DNA from: an uncultured Chthoniobacterales bacterium
GTDB taxonomy: Bacteria > Verrucomicrobiota > Verrucomicrobiia > Chthoniobacterales > CALDSX01
Reading direction: 5' to 3'
NCBI GenBank assembly: GCA_937924445.1
Contig: CALDSX010000109.1
Span: 1 to 46,725, forward strand
DNA: 46,725 nt
Shown piece by piece: positions 1-9,064 of this stretch. How positions within the stretch are numbered: the stretch's first letter is position 1; the number at the start of each line of letters is the position of its first letter. The translations under genes and the position numbers were made by a program. Below the pieces are notes generated by a model that saw only the letters and a list, made by a program, of their open reading frames with translations, did not search any database and was not told the DNA's origin.

Positions 1-255
1 GTGGGTTTTCAAAAAATCCCACCATCAGCATCTTGAAATACACCACCGTGTCAATCCCGGGCCTTCCTCCCCGATCGGCTTCCCGATAGCTCGGTTCTCA
101 AACACCCTCACTTTCTGGGCAAATCCCATCTCGGCCAACGTATCGTTGAGTTTAGCGTAAAGTCCCCGCCCTCGCGAGGTTACCAGATGCTTACGCTCAA
201 CCCCAAACTCTCCTTGTTCTTCTCTCCCAACTCGCTTCTCAAATATTTTTCTCTC
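1..255 (-). pseudogene. Transposase N-terminus, frameshifted and partial
   Basis: Reading right to left, one frame gives ERKHLVTSRGRGLYAKLNDT followed by LAEMGFAQKV, the usual start of this transposase class. About 100 bases from the window start the match moves to another frame, READRGGRPGIDTVVYFKM followed by LMVGFFEN, which is the family's GRPG-(I)-VYFKMLM-GFFE motif (DUF772-type N-terminal domain). A one-frame reading is impossible because a TGA lies just upstream of the second segment, so a frameshift near 90-105 has broken the gene. No convincing ATG is present; the open frame begins after a TAG at 256-258. The catalytic domain would lie outside the window. Confidence 0.7.
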
Positions 256-301
256 CTATCATGCCTGCTTGACTTTGGGGAGCTTTTTCAACAGTCTGCT
301 A
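1..301 (-). mobile_element. Decayed insertion sequence, left part outside window
   Basis: This is the 5' end of a DDE-transposase insertion sequence read on the minus strand and cut by the window start. The outer end lies near 285-301, where the plus strand reads agctttttcaacagtctgc. The reverse complement, GACTGTTGAAAAAGCT, has the look of an IS terminal repeat. The element ends only about 18 bases before the ATG of the broken moxR gene at 319. The transposase inside it is frameshifted (see next entry). The family is probably IS1182-like, judged from the transposase N-terminus; the other end is not visible. Confidence 0.65.
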
Positions 302-318
302 GTCAGTAACAAATTTTA

Positions 319-1332
319 ATGTCTGACTTGCAGCCGAAAAAACCTCTAGAAGAGGAAGGGAAGAGTGCTCACGAGCTTGCCCAAGCGCTGGCGGGAAGGC
401 TGAATGAGGTTTTATTTGGTTAACGACGTCTCATTGAGTTGGTTTTGGCCGGGCTGATGGCTGAAGGGCACCTTCTTCTCGAAGGGCTGCCCGGATTCGG
501 CAAGACATAACTGGTCAAATCGCTTGCTGAACTCGCTGCCCTGGATTTCAAGAGAATTCAATTTACACCCGATTTGTTGCCTGGCGACATCACCGGATCG
601 CTTGTGCTTGAGCAACGCGAATTGGGGACTCGATTTACTTTTTATCGTGGCCCGCTCTTTGCCAATCTTGTTTTGGCGGATGAAATTAACGGAGCAGGAC
701 CAAAGACAAAGTCCGCGCTACTCGAAGCAATGCAGGAACGGCGCGTCGCGGCCGGTGGCGAAAGTCATCGATTGCCGACCCCTTTCTTTGTGGTCGCCAC
801 GCAGAATCCGATCGAGCTGGAGGGGACACATCCACTGCCTGAAGCGCAACTCGACCGATTTCTTTTCAAACTCGATGTCGGTCGAGTTTCTTCTGATGTG
901 GGGCGACGAATTGTCAAAGAACGTCGTCTTGGAGCGCGTCAGCCGCTTGCACCCATCCTTAGACTAGATGACCTCAATCAATCACTCTCTGTCGCCTCTC
1001 GCATTTATATTCCCGAAGCGGTCGCGGATTAGATTGCCCGGCTTGTGGACGCGACCCACACGGCACCAGGGGTAAGGTTTGGCGCAGGTCCGAGAGCGGC
1101 GATTGCGCTGGCATCTGGTGCCCGAGGATTGGCGCTGCTTCGAGGCAGAACGCATATCAGCTTTGAAGATGTACGGGATGTACGGGAGATTGCAAAACCG
1201 GTGATCGGGCATCGGTTGATCTTGGAATACACCGCCCGGCTTGAAGGCCGCACGCCGTAACAAATCATTGGCGAACTGATCTCTTCCGTGCAAGTTCAGG
1301 GAATTCCGGAGCCGCAAATTTACAGACGATGA
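319..1332 (+). pseudogene. MoxR-type AAA+ ATPase with four in-frame stops
   Basis: MoxR AAA+ ATPases act as chaperones, usually with DUF58 and VWA partners. The frame from ATG 319 to TGA 1330 is 337 codons, a normal MoxR length, and stays in register throughout. It shows Walker [35 protein letters not shown] and LPEAQLDRF. It is interrupted by TAA at 421 (after VLFG, where the family has Q), TAA at 508 (right after GKT, often E or L), TAG at 1030 (in VAD-x-IARLV, normally Y) and TAA at 1258 (LEGRTP-x-QIIGEL). No indel is needed to align it to the family. The strongly conserved R of the DEINR motif is G here, which suggests relaxed constraint. The distal TGA overlaps the next gene's ATG as ATGA. 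Probably a young pseudogene; recoding cannot be excluded from sequence alone. Confidence 0.85.
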
Positions 1333-3056
1333 ACTATCAAAGTGCCATCCGAGTACTATTTTCCACAGGTCTGCTGCTGTACTTGGTTATCTCTGGAAAC
1401 TACGGGGTAGTTTGTGCTGCCGGATTTCCATTCCCTTCCCTAAATTCAGATTCCGGAGCAGAAATCATTACTACAGGGTTTTACCAAATCCTGCCACCTT
1501 ATGGTTATGCTCCCGTGCGGATCGAATCGAGAAATCAGAATCCGAGGGCTTTGCGCATAATTGTTTCAAGTGTTACGGAGGGACGCAGTCGCATGGGTAT
1601 TTCTAGATCCTCGGCGGTATGGTCACTTTCTTTTCCTACTGGCTCTGGCCAGGCAGACCTTTTGGTGCCGGTGCGTTTTCACGCAGGGAACTCCGTGTTG
1701 CGGGGTAGCCTCTCACTTCGTTTTAATGGCGCGGGCCTCAATGAAGCTCTCACACAAGGGTTAACCAATGTCAGCAATTTACTTGGAGCGATGATTTTGC
1801 TCGATGAATCGATTTCCAACGAATTGCGGGTGCGGGTGCAGAACAAGTTTGGTCAAAGCAAGCGCGGTTCTAGCCATCAGATCAGCCAAGTGGACTTCAG
1901 AAACGGCCCAGCTTCCTGGCTGGGGTTGGCAGCTGCTGATCAAATTTGGATGACGGAAGAGGGCTGGGAACGTCTTGATGCGCAGCGACGCGCAGCGCTG
2001 CGTGACTGGATGTTGCGTGGTGGGAGGTTGCAGTTGATCCGGGAAGCAGAGGCGTCCGGCGGAGGTGAAATTCGTGCCGGGCTTGGACGTTTGATCCGAT
2101 ACGCCAAACCTAATGCGGATCGTGTCGTTGAGGAAATGCGTGCAGATGGAGGAACTTTGGGTGAGTTGCTCGGGGAATCCTACCGCCCAGGTCGTTTTGG
2201 TCCGCGCGATGCTGCAGGAACCATTGAAGTGAACTGGGGACTGTACATGATACTGATGTTTGCCTTGGTGATTGTTGCCGGACCTTTAAATCTCTTTGTT
2301 CTTGCTGGCGGCAACAAACGACATCGGCTTTTCATTACCACGCCACTCATTTCCCTTGGAGCTGGTGTGGCATTCCTCATTCTCATTATTGTGCAAGACG
2401 GTATTGGGGGGAGGCTTTGGCGGAAAACCTTTGTGCTGCTTGTTCCCGAGGAAAATCGTGAGTTGACGATAACCGAACAAACCGCAAGGACAGGCCTGCT
2501 TCTTTCAGATAGGTTTAAGCGGGATTTGGACACGCTTGTGCTCGCTACAAACTCTAAAGAGAGCGGCGATCCCCAACCTCTCGCGACCTCTGAACTTCCG
2601 GGCGGGGTAATGACGGGATGGTTTCAAAGCCGCAAAATTTCAGGCATGCATCTGCAGAGAGTCAGACCATCTGGGGCGCGGGTTGAGTTCGTGCCTGCCT
2701 CTGAAGAAGATGGGCCTTGGGCGGTTTCAACCATTGAGAGCGATCTCATCAATCTCAACCTCATGGCTGCTGATGGATCGTGTTGGCATGCTCGGCTGCT
2801 CCCAGCAGGCGGGCGGATGCGGCTCGAGCCCATCAATAAACCCGCCTTCTTGCGTGCACTTGATGCGTTTCACAACGCTCTTGGTCCTTTGCCCAAGCGG
2901 CTGGCAGACAAGGATTTTTTCAACAGACCAGGAACATTTTTTGCCGCGTCCGAAGCCGGCGGTAAATTTGCAATCCCTACTCTCGCTCTGCGCGTTGCTT
3001 CCGACGAGGCTCATATCTGTGGCACGCTGGGCGCATGTTATAATGCCGTGCAATGA
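1329..3056 (+). CDS. Membrane protein of the MoxR/ABC cluster
   Basis: A 575-residue protein not assigned to a named family. Residues about 8-30 form a signal peptide or membrane anchor. Residues 195-240 contain a GATase1-like pattern (IWMTEEGWERLD, then a basic stretch and WMLRGGRLQLI), as seen in amidotransferase-like proteins of MoxR clusters. Two membrane helices lie at about 303-327 and 334-356, and a long C-terminal part follows. The start is fixed by the ATGA overlap with the distal stop of moxR, and the end overlaps the ABC ATPase start in the same way, so translation looks coupled. It is fully open over 575 codons although both outer genes of the operon carry stops. Likely role: envelope partner of the ABC transporter encoded next (inferred from context). 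Confidence 0.8.
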   Translation: MNYQSAIRVLFSTGLLLYLVISGNYGVVCAAGFPFPSLNSDSGAEIITTGFYQILPPYGYAPVRIESRNQNPRALRIIVSSVTEGRSRMGISRSSAVWSLSFPTGSGQADLLVPVRFHAGNSVLRGSLSLRFNGAGLNEALTQGLTNVSNLLGAMILLDESISNELRVRVQNKFGQSKRGSSHQISQVDFRNGPASWLGLAAADQIWMTEEGWERLDAQRRAALRDWMLRGGRLQLIREAEASGGGEIRAGLGRLIRYAKPNADRVVEEMRADGGTLGELLGESYRPGRFGPRDAAGTIEVNWGLYMILMFALVIVAGPLNLFVLAGGNKRHRLFITTPLISLGAGVAFLILIIVQDGIGGRLWRKTFVLLVPEENRELTITEQTARTGLLLSDRFKRDLDTLVLATNSKESGDPQPLATSELPGGVMTGWFQSRKISGMHLQRVRPSGARVEFVPASEEDGPWAVSTIESDLINLNLMAADGSCWHARLLPAGGRMRLEPINKPAFLRALDAFHNALGPLPKRLADKDFFNRPGTFFAASEAGGKFAIPTLALRVASDEAHICGTLGACYNAVQ

Positions 3057-4084
3057 ACTTGTCCGCTTCTCCACCATCTTCCAACACCGAAGCTCCAGCC
3101 ATCAAGGTTGAAGGGGTTCTGAAACGTTTTGGAGCTATTACCGCGCTAGAGGAGGTATCTTTTGAAGTGCAGCGTGGGTCCGTAACCGGATTTATCGGGG
3201 CAAATGGTGCCGGCAAAACCACAACGATGCGGATACTAGCCACGCTGGAGAGCGCGGATGACGGAACGGCGACAATCTGCGGCGTTGATGTAGCGAAGAA
3301 TCCTACCGAGGCAAGGCGGGTTATCGGTTGGATGCCTGACAGCTTTGGTGCGTATGAAAATATGACTGTCTGGGAATACCTCGATTTTTTTGCGCGCGCC
3401 TATGGTTGTCGAGGAAGCATGCTTGAGGAGCGGGTCGCGGAGGTGGTCGAATTTACCGATCTGGCACCCCTTCTGGATCGAGCGATGAATAAACTTTCCA
3501 AAGGTTTGAGCCAGCGACTTTGTCTTGGCCGGACGCTGTTGCATGATCCCGAAGTGCTTATTTTGGATGAACCAGCAGCGGGGCTGGATCCAAAAGCACG
3601 GCTGGAGTTCAAACGACTCATCCAGCTTTTGGCTGATGCGGGAAAAACAATATTAATTAGTTCGCATATTATTTCCGAACTGGGTGAGATGTGTGACAGC
3701 CTTTTGTTTATTGACAAAGGCCATATCATTCATCATGGCGATAAAGAAATACTCACAAGAGGCATGGCACCAGGGGGTGGGGCGATGCTGGAGATTCGAA
3801 CATTGCCGGATGCAACAAGTGCTCTGCAGGAGGCGCTGCTTTTGGATGAGGCTGTTAGAGTGTCGGACAAGATCCCCTGCGGCTTCAGAGTCACACTCAA
3901 CTCAGGGGACGATAAAGATGCGGCGGCTCTGCTTGTGCGACTCGTTTCAGCAGGGGTGCCAATCGCCGACTTTCACCGCGTGGAGCGGCGGCTCGAAGAG
4001 GCGTTTGTTGACGTTGTCAGTGGTAAATTGTCCAGCCAAACCGATTCAACAGAGGGTGGGGCGCAAAGGGAGGAGGTCCGATGA
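3053..4084 (+). CDS. ABC transporter ATP-binding protein
   Basis: A 343-residue cytoplasmic ATPase that powers an ABC-2 type exporter, almost certainly the permease encoded next. Visible motifs are Walker A GANGAGKTT at residues 49-57, signature LSKGL at 148-152, Walker B VLILDEP at 168-174, and the H-loop in ISSHI. The Q-loop position reads GWMPDSFGAYENM, with D in place of Q. The C-terminal 100 residues are an accessory domain common in this subgroup. Both ends overlap neighbours as ATGA, so it is cotranslated with the membrane protein and the permease. Clusters of moxR, DUF58 and an ABC-2 transporter are common in Verrucomicrobiota and Planctomycetota; the substrate is not known. Confidence 0.92.
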   Translation: MNLSASPPSSNTEAPAIKVEGVLKRFGAITALEEVSFEVQRGSVTGFIGANGAGKTTTMRILATLESADDGTATICGVDVAKNPTEARRVIGWMPDSFGAYENMTVWEYLDFFARAYGCRGSMLEERVAEVVEFTDLAPLLDRAMNKLSKGLSQRLCLGRTLLHDPEVLILDEPAAGLDPKARLEFKRLIQLLADAGKTILISSHIISELGEMCDSLLFIDKGHIIHHGDKEILTRGMAPGGGAMLEIRTLPDATSALQEALLLDEAVRVSDKIPCGFRVTLNSGDDKDAAALLVRLVSAGVPIADFHRVERRLEEAFVDVVSGKLSSQTDSTEGGAQREEVR

Positions 4085-5523
4085 ACATTATCGGATGTCA
4101 TCCACGAGGTTTTCCCGGGTTTCTCAACCCGATGGTTGTTAAAGAACTGCGACAGGGGTTGCGACGACGGTATTTCGTCACTCTTTTTCTCGTCTCGCAG
4201 ATTTTTTTGCTTTTTACGCTCTCGGCTCACATCACTGCAATTCAGCGGGGCGACGATGAGGTTTGGGTTGCTTCTTCGATATTCTGGGTTTTTCTCGCTG
4301 TTTCACTCGGTGTGCTGATCCCGTTCTCCGGCTTTCACGCCCTCGCAGATGAGAAGAAGGCGATGACCCTTGAATTGCTGCAAATGACAAATTTAAGCTC
4401 ACGCGGCATAGTATGGGGCAAATGGCTCTCTCTCGCTGCCCAGATCTTACTGCTCATCTCGGCGATCTTTCCATGGGTGGTGCTTCGTTACCTTTTGGGC
4501 GGGGTCAATTTGGCCTTTGACTTGGCTCTGCTCGGGCTGCTCACCATTTTTGGTCTGACGCAGGTAGCCTGCTCTGTGGGTCTTTCGAGCCTAAGTTCCT
4601 TATTTTTAAGGATATCTTCTGTCGTTGTTTGGGTGTTGATTTTGCTGAGTGTTGCATGGATTTCTCTCGTCGTTTCAGTATGGCCCGTCTCTGGTGCCAG
4701 ACCGGACGTTTTTGATTTACTCAACTGGGGGGTGGGCGAGTGGTTGATGATAGTTCTTCAATGTGTTGCTGTTGTGTTTTTGGCGCTAGAATATGGGGCT
4801 TCGCAAATCGCCCCGCCCGCGGAGACGCATTCGTTCGCGATTCGGTTGCTTTCTTGGCTTTGTGTTCTTCCTGGTGTGGTTGGTTTCCTTATGAAAAGGG
4901 AGACCGCTGTCTTTTATATTGTGCCTAGTTTTTTTCTTTTGTGGATTGTCTGCGCAGGAGCCGTGGTGGAGCGATTTAGCACCGCGCCCGGTTCCTATAG
5001 TGGCCTGGCTCGATGGGGATGGTTGGGGCGGGGACTTGGTTTGCTTTTCTATCCCGGCTGGCCGTCGGGGGTTCTGTTTGCAACCATCTCCGCTCTTTTG
5101 GTCATCTGTTTTTTTGTTGTCGTCGGGTTAATGAGTCTCGATGCCGTCTTTTTAGTTGTGCTAATGATTGGATCGCTTCTTGTTCCAGCGGCCATGGCGC
5201 AGATGCTGCCTTATGCAACTAAAACTCGCTTTACGATAGGCCAGCTTTTTTACCTCATTATTGCCATCTGTTTCGCGATTGGGCTGTTCGCAACTCTTCT
5301 CCCCATGGGCATTGGGGAAATAATCACCCACCTGTTTTGCTTTCTACCGCCGACAATTCTGTTCCGATGGTTGGTCGGAAAGATCAATGGCAGTGAGATT
5401 GAGTTTTTCCTGGCCGCCAATCTGATTGCGACCGGCGTCGCGTTTTTTGTGCTAGTCTTTCTCTCGCTGCCACGATGGAGAGATATACGACGGATTGAAG
5501 GCGGTTTGAAGGAGGAGAGATGA
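4081..5523 (+). CDS. ABC-2 type transporter permease
   Basis: A 480-residue polytopic membrane protein with roughly ten to twelve hydrophobic segments. The N-terminus, NPMVVKELRQGLRRRYF, is the cytoplasmic amphipathic motif typical of ABC-2 permeases of MoxR clusters, followed by the first helix (FVTLFLVSQIFLLFTLSA). A strong Shine-Dalgarno, GGGAGGAGG, precedes the ATG at 4081, which overlaps the ATPase stop as ATGA. The downstream DUF58 start overlaps this gene's TGA in the same way and has its own GGAGGAG. It forms the exporter with the preceding ATPase. The open frame is intact, unlike the next gene. Confidence 0.88.
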   Translation: MNIIGCHPRGFPGFLNPMVVKELRQGLRRRYFVTLFLVSQIFLLFTLSAHITAIQRGDDEVWVASSIFWVFLAVSLGVLIPFSGFHALADEKKAMTLELLQMTNLSSRGIVWGKWLSLAAQILLLISAIFPWVVLRYLLGGVNLAFDLALLGLLTIFGLTQVACSVGLSSLSSLFLRISSVVVWVLILLSVAWISLVVSVWPVSGARPDVFDLLNWGVGEWLMIVLQCVAVVFLALEYGASQIAPPAETHSFAIRLLSWLCVLPGVVGFLMKRETAVFYIVPSFFLLWIVCAGAVVERFSTAPGSYSGLARWGWLGRGLGLLFYPGWPSGVLFATISALLVICFFVVVGLMSLDAVFLVVLMIGSLLVPAAMAQMLPYATKTRFTIGQLFYLIIAICFAIGLFATLLPMGIGEIITHLFCFLPPTILFRWLVGKINGSEIEFFLAANLIATGVAFFVLVFLSLPRWRDIRRIEGGLKEER

Positions 5524-6431
5524 GAATTTCCCGGGAGGCCATTCGCTAGGCTTTGAAGGTGGCCAAAGAGGTCGCCGATAAAATCCGGCTCCCCTTTGGC
5601 GGGAGGCGGTGGAATGGACTTGCGGGAGACTATTCCGGGTTGGATGTGGGCTGTTCCGTGGATTTTATTGAGCACCGCCCATATATGCCTGGGGATGATG
5701 TCCGGAATATTGATTGGCGCGCCACCGCGCGGACAGGTCAACCGTTGCTTAAAATGTGTGCTCAGGAAGTGAGCCCCGCAGTGGACATCCTCTTGGATGG
5801 CAGCGAGTCGATGGGGCTTGGCGAGTTGAAGCTGAAGTGGATGTTGGAGTGTCTGTTTGCACTGATCGAGGCTGCACGCCAAGAGGGGTCTTCATGCAGA
5901 GTTTTTAACCTTATTCCTCATCGCGCAAAAGGCGCAGCGCCTCGGCTTTTCGAACTTACACGCGGAGAACTCGAGGTTGGCTAGGAAATGACCGGTCTTG
6001 GTCCTCCGCCGGTCGATCAAGTTCCGTGGCGGTCGTCCGGGCTGCAGGTTATTCTAAGTGACCTTTTGTATCCCGTTGAACCGCGCCTGATTCTTCTTAA
6101 ACTTGCCGTCCCCGGGACATCCGCACTTCTTATCGCACCGTTTGATGACGCTGAAATCAAGCCTGCCTGGAGGAAAATGGAATTAATCGAAGATTGCGAG
6201 GATGGACGTCGGTTTCAGATCTCCGGCGACCAACGAACTCGTTCCGCTTATGAACGGGCATATCGGGCACACTTTGAACAATGGACGCGTGCCGCCGCAG
6301 TTGCAGGCGTCTCGCTGCTCGGGGTGGGCAGCAATCTGCCACTCGCTCGCGCTCTGCTTTCCGATGAAAGCCCACTCGCAAGTGTCGGCTAAGATGATGG
6401 TGAAATCCCTATTGACTTGTTTGAGGAGTGA
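5520..6431 (+). pseudogene. DUF58 protein with three in-frame stops
   Basis: DUF58 proteins carry a VWA-like region and pair with MoxR ATPases. From ATG 5520 (SD GGAGGAG, ATGA overlap with the permease) one uninterrupted register of 303 codons reaches TGA 6429-6431. The DUF58 core is clear: DFIEHRPYMPGDDVRNIDW, then ATARTGQPLLK, and the MIDAS-like DILLDGSESMG. Internal stops are TAG 5547 (codon 10, REAIR-x-ALKVA), TAG 5982 (codon 155, GELEVG-x-EMTGL) and TAA 6390 (codon 291, ASVG-x-DDGEIP). The first is most simply a lost CAG. The last could be the true end, because the C-terminus varies in this family. No frameshift is present. The pattern matches that of moxR, its likely partner. Confidence 0.83.
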
Positions 6432-6435
6432 GGGA

Positions 6436-6505
6436 ATGACGTTTTCGCAATTGCCAAAGCCCGCCTCTACCGGGCACTCCTTGTTACCATCAACCTCTTT
6501 ATTTC
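6436..6505 (+). other. Possible vestige of a further operon gene
   Basis: Just after the DUF58 TGA, an ATG at 6436 opens MTFSQLPKP and then runs into the topB start region without any recognisable domain. In related operons the next gene usually encodes a VWA-domain BatA-like protein. The short distance and the abrupt change to topB suggest the rest of the operon was deleted here. This is a guess from position only; no family match is visible in the remnant. Confidence 0.2.
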
Positions 6506-9013
6506 ATGTCGAAAGAACTCGTTATTGCAGAGAAACCGAGCGTCGCAGCCGACCTGGCTCGCGCACTCGGAGGCTTCAAACGAGTTGACGATTATTTTGA
6601 AAGTGACAACCGGATCATCTGCTCCGCGATTGGTCACATCGTCGAGCTTTGTTTACCCGGTGAGCTTGATAAAAAGCGCGGAAAATGGAGCATGGCCAAC
6701 CTGCCGATCATCCCCGAGCGGTTTGACTTAAAACCGGTTGAGAAGACAAAATCACGGTTAAACCTCCTCAAAAAGCTGATGAAACGCCCCGACGTCACCG
6801 CGTTGGTGAACGCCTGCGACGCCGGACGAGAGGGTGAACTGATTTTTCGTTACCTGGTGAAATTCTGCGAAATCGATAAGCCCATTCGTCGGCTCTGGCT
6901 TCAATCGATGACTCCGGAGTCTATTCGAGAGGCTTTCAAAAAGCTGCGACCCGGCAAAGAACTTGAACCCCTCGCAGATGCCGCCGTCTGCCGTTCCGAA
7001 AGTGATTGGCTCGTTGGCATCAACGCTACACGTGCCATGACCGCGTTCAACTCTTCCGGAGGGGGGTTTAATCTTACCCCGGTCGGACGGGTGCAAACCC
7101 CTACGCTGGCCATTCTCGTTGAGCGCGAAGAAAAAATCCGCGCGTTTAAACCACGAACTTATTGGGAGGTTCACGCAACGTTTGGTGCCAAAGCGGGTGA
7201 ATTCAGCGGGCGCTGGTTTGACGAGAGGTTTAAGAAAACCTCTGATGAAGATGCCAAGGCCGAACGGCTCTGGGATCGGGCAAAAGCCGAAGCCATTGCT
7301 GCCAAATGCGCAGGAAAGCAGGGTAAAATAAGCGAGGAACGTAAGCCCGGCTCGCAAGCTCCTCCGCTCCTTTACGACCTGACGAGCCTCCAGCGGGAGG
7401 CTAACACACGGTTCGGATTCAGCGCAGGACGGACACTGCAACTTGCTCAGCGACTCTACGAACGCCACAAGCTTGTGAGCTACCCGAGGACCGATTCCCG
7501 CTTCCTTCCGGAGGATTATTTGGGAACGGTAAACGCCACACTAAAAAAACTGGAGGGCTCACCTCTAGGCTCTTTCGTCCGCCGCGTGCTGGTGGGGGAA
7601 TGGGTGCGTCCAAATAAACGCATCTTTAACAATGCCAAAGTCAGCGACCATTTTGCCATCATTCCCACCGGTCAATCTCCGGGAAATCTCGATGATGCCG
7701 AGCTGAAACTGTATGACATGATCACACGCCGATTTATTGCGGTATTTTTCCCTCCGGCACGCTTTGAGAACACGCTAAGGATCACACGCGTTGAGGGAGA
7801 AGCTTTTCGATCGGATGGCAAAGTTATTACAGACCCCGGTTGGATGGCTCTTTATGGCAAAGAGGCCACGGCGGATGATGATGTGAAAATGCTGGTCCCC
7901 GTCGCTCCGGACGAGTCAGTTCTCACCCTCGCTGTCGAGGCAAAGGAGAACGTCACCAAAGCGCCACCGCGTTACACAGAAGCGACATTGCTCTCGGCAA
8001 TGGAAGGTGCGGGTAAACTAGTGGAGGATGAGGAACTGCGTGAAGCCATGAGCGCCAGAGGGCTCGGCACTCCTGCCACGCGGGCGGCTATTATCGAGGG
8101 TCTTTTGCAGGACGGCTACATTACCCGATCGGGAAAAGAGCTTGTAGCCACGAGCAAGGGCGTTTCTCTCATCAACTTGCTCGGTAGTATGGGTGTTGAA
8201 GCTTTACGTTCGCCCCAGATGACGGGCCAATGGGAATTCAAACTCCGCAAGATCGAACATGGCGAATTCCAACGCGCCGAGTTCATGCGCGAAATCGAGA
8301 CATTTACAAGGGAAATCGTAGATCGTGCCCGGGGATTCGAGGGTGGCGTTGTCTTGGGCAACTACAGCGATCTCGAGGCTCCGTGCCCCAAATGCCACGC
8401 TACCTCTCTGCGTGAGACCTACAAAACATTCGAGTGTGCGACGTGCGACTTCAAAGTCTTCAAAAACATTGCCGGCCGGGAGATCGAACGCCATGAGATG
8501 GTGACATTACTGCGTGAAGGTCGCGTCGGTCCGCTGGAAGGATTCCGATCCCGCCTCGGACGACCTTTTGCTGCCTCACTGAAACTAGGCGCCGAAGGCA
8601 GACCAGAGTTCGATTTTGGCGAAGCGACTTCACCTGACCAAGTGGATCTTTTAAAAGCAGTTGCGTCTCATCCTTGCGCAAGAGCTGAGGATGGAACGCT
8701 TTACGAATTTGAAAATTTTTATTTCGCACGCATCCGCGACGAAAAGGATGTCGTCCGAAATCTTCGCATCAACAAAACCATCCTCCAGCGCCCAATTCCA
8801 GTGCAAGAGGCTTTGAACGTCATCAATACCGGACGAACTGGACTTTTGCCAAGGTTCATCTCAAAAAAGGGGCGACCGTTCTCCGCGTATTTGAAACTCA
8901 ATGGGGACAAACTCGATTTCGAATTCGAGAAACGCCCGCCACAACCCAAAAGCGGGGCCCGCGCCAGACGGGTTGCGTCAAAGACCACCCCGCTTCCTGG
9001 CGCGGAATCTTGA
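6506..9013 (+). CDS. topB: DNA topoisomerase III (type IA)
   Basis: An 835-residue type IA topoisomerase that relaxes or decatenates DNA by passing single strands. The TOPRIM domain begins VIAEKPSVA (Glu9) and holds NACDAGREGELIFR (Asp105 region). The active-site tyrosine is in SYPRTDSRFLP at about residue 326. The cleavage/strand-passage domain contains GLGTPATRAAIIEGL. The C-terminus adds a four-cysteine zinc ribbon (CPKC...CATC) and two copies of a repeat of the form GF-SR-GRPF-A-LKL, the topoisomerase C-terminal repeat, making it longer than the roughly 650-residue E. coli TopB. The first residues, MSKELVIAEKPS, fit the family start, so ATG 6506 is kept. It stands alone beside the truncated MoxR operon. 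Confidence 0.93.
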   Translation: MSKELVIAEKPSVAADLARALGGFKRVDDYFESDNRIICSAIGHIVELCLPGELDKKRGKWSMANLPIIPERFDLKPVEKTKSRLNLLKKLMKRPDVTALVNACDAGREGELIFRYLVKFCEIDKPIRRLWLQSMTPESIREAFKKLRPGKELEPLADAAVCRSESDWLVGINATRAMTAFNSSGGGFNLTPVGRVQTPTLAILVEREEKIRAFKPRTYWEVHATFGAKAGEFSGRWFDERFKKTSDEDAKAERLWDRAKAEAIAAKCAGKQGKISEERKPGSQAPPLLYDLTSLQREANTRFGFSAGRTLQLAQRLYERHKLVSYPRTDSRFLPEDYLGTVNATLKKLEGSPLGSFVRRVLVGEWVRPNKRIFNNAKVSDHFAIIPTGQSPGNLDDAELKLYDMITRRFIAVFFPPARFENTLRITRVEGEAFRSDGKVITDPGWMALYGKEATADDDVKMLVPVAPDESVLTLAVEAKENVTKAPPRYTEATLLSAMEGAGKLVEDEELREAMSARGLGTPATRAAIIEGLLQDGYITRSGKELVATSKGVSLINLLGSMGVEALRSPQMTGQWEFKLRKIEHGEFQRAEFMREIETFTREIVDRARGFEGGVVLGNYSDLEAPCPKCHATSLRETYKTFECATCDFKVFKNIAGREIERHEMVTLLREGRVGPLEGFRSRLGRPFAASLKLGAEGRPEFDFGEATSPDQVDLLKAVASHPCARAEDGTLYEFENFYFARIRDEKDVVRNLRINKTILQRPIPVQEALNVINTGRTGLLPRFISKKGRPFSAYLKLNGDKLDFEFEKRPPQPKSGARARRVASKTTPLPGAES

Positions 9014-9064
9014 GCCATCCACGCCATCAGCCGTTTGAAGCGCTTTTTGGCCTCCACCCGTCAT

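Noticed and set aside
524-967. 147-residue open frame overlapping moxR in another frame
   Set aside because: It has no family resemblance, while the overlapping frame aligns to MoxR over its whole length.
319-6431. Alternative genetic code with TAA/TAG read as glutamine
   Set aside because: Residues expected at the internal stops include E and Y as well as Q, and recA, sucC neighbours, infC-region and other genes in the window end normally with TAA or TAG. Three long genes in the same operon have no internal TAA or TAG.
6758-7468. 236-residue minus-strand frame inside topB
   Set aside because: It is a shadow of topB, whose motifs are complete on the other strand; the minus-strand protein has no recognisable domain.
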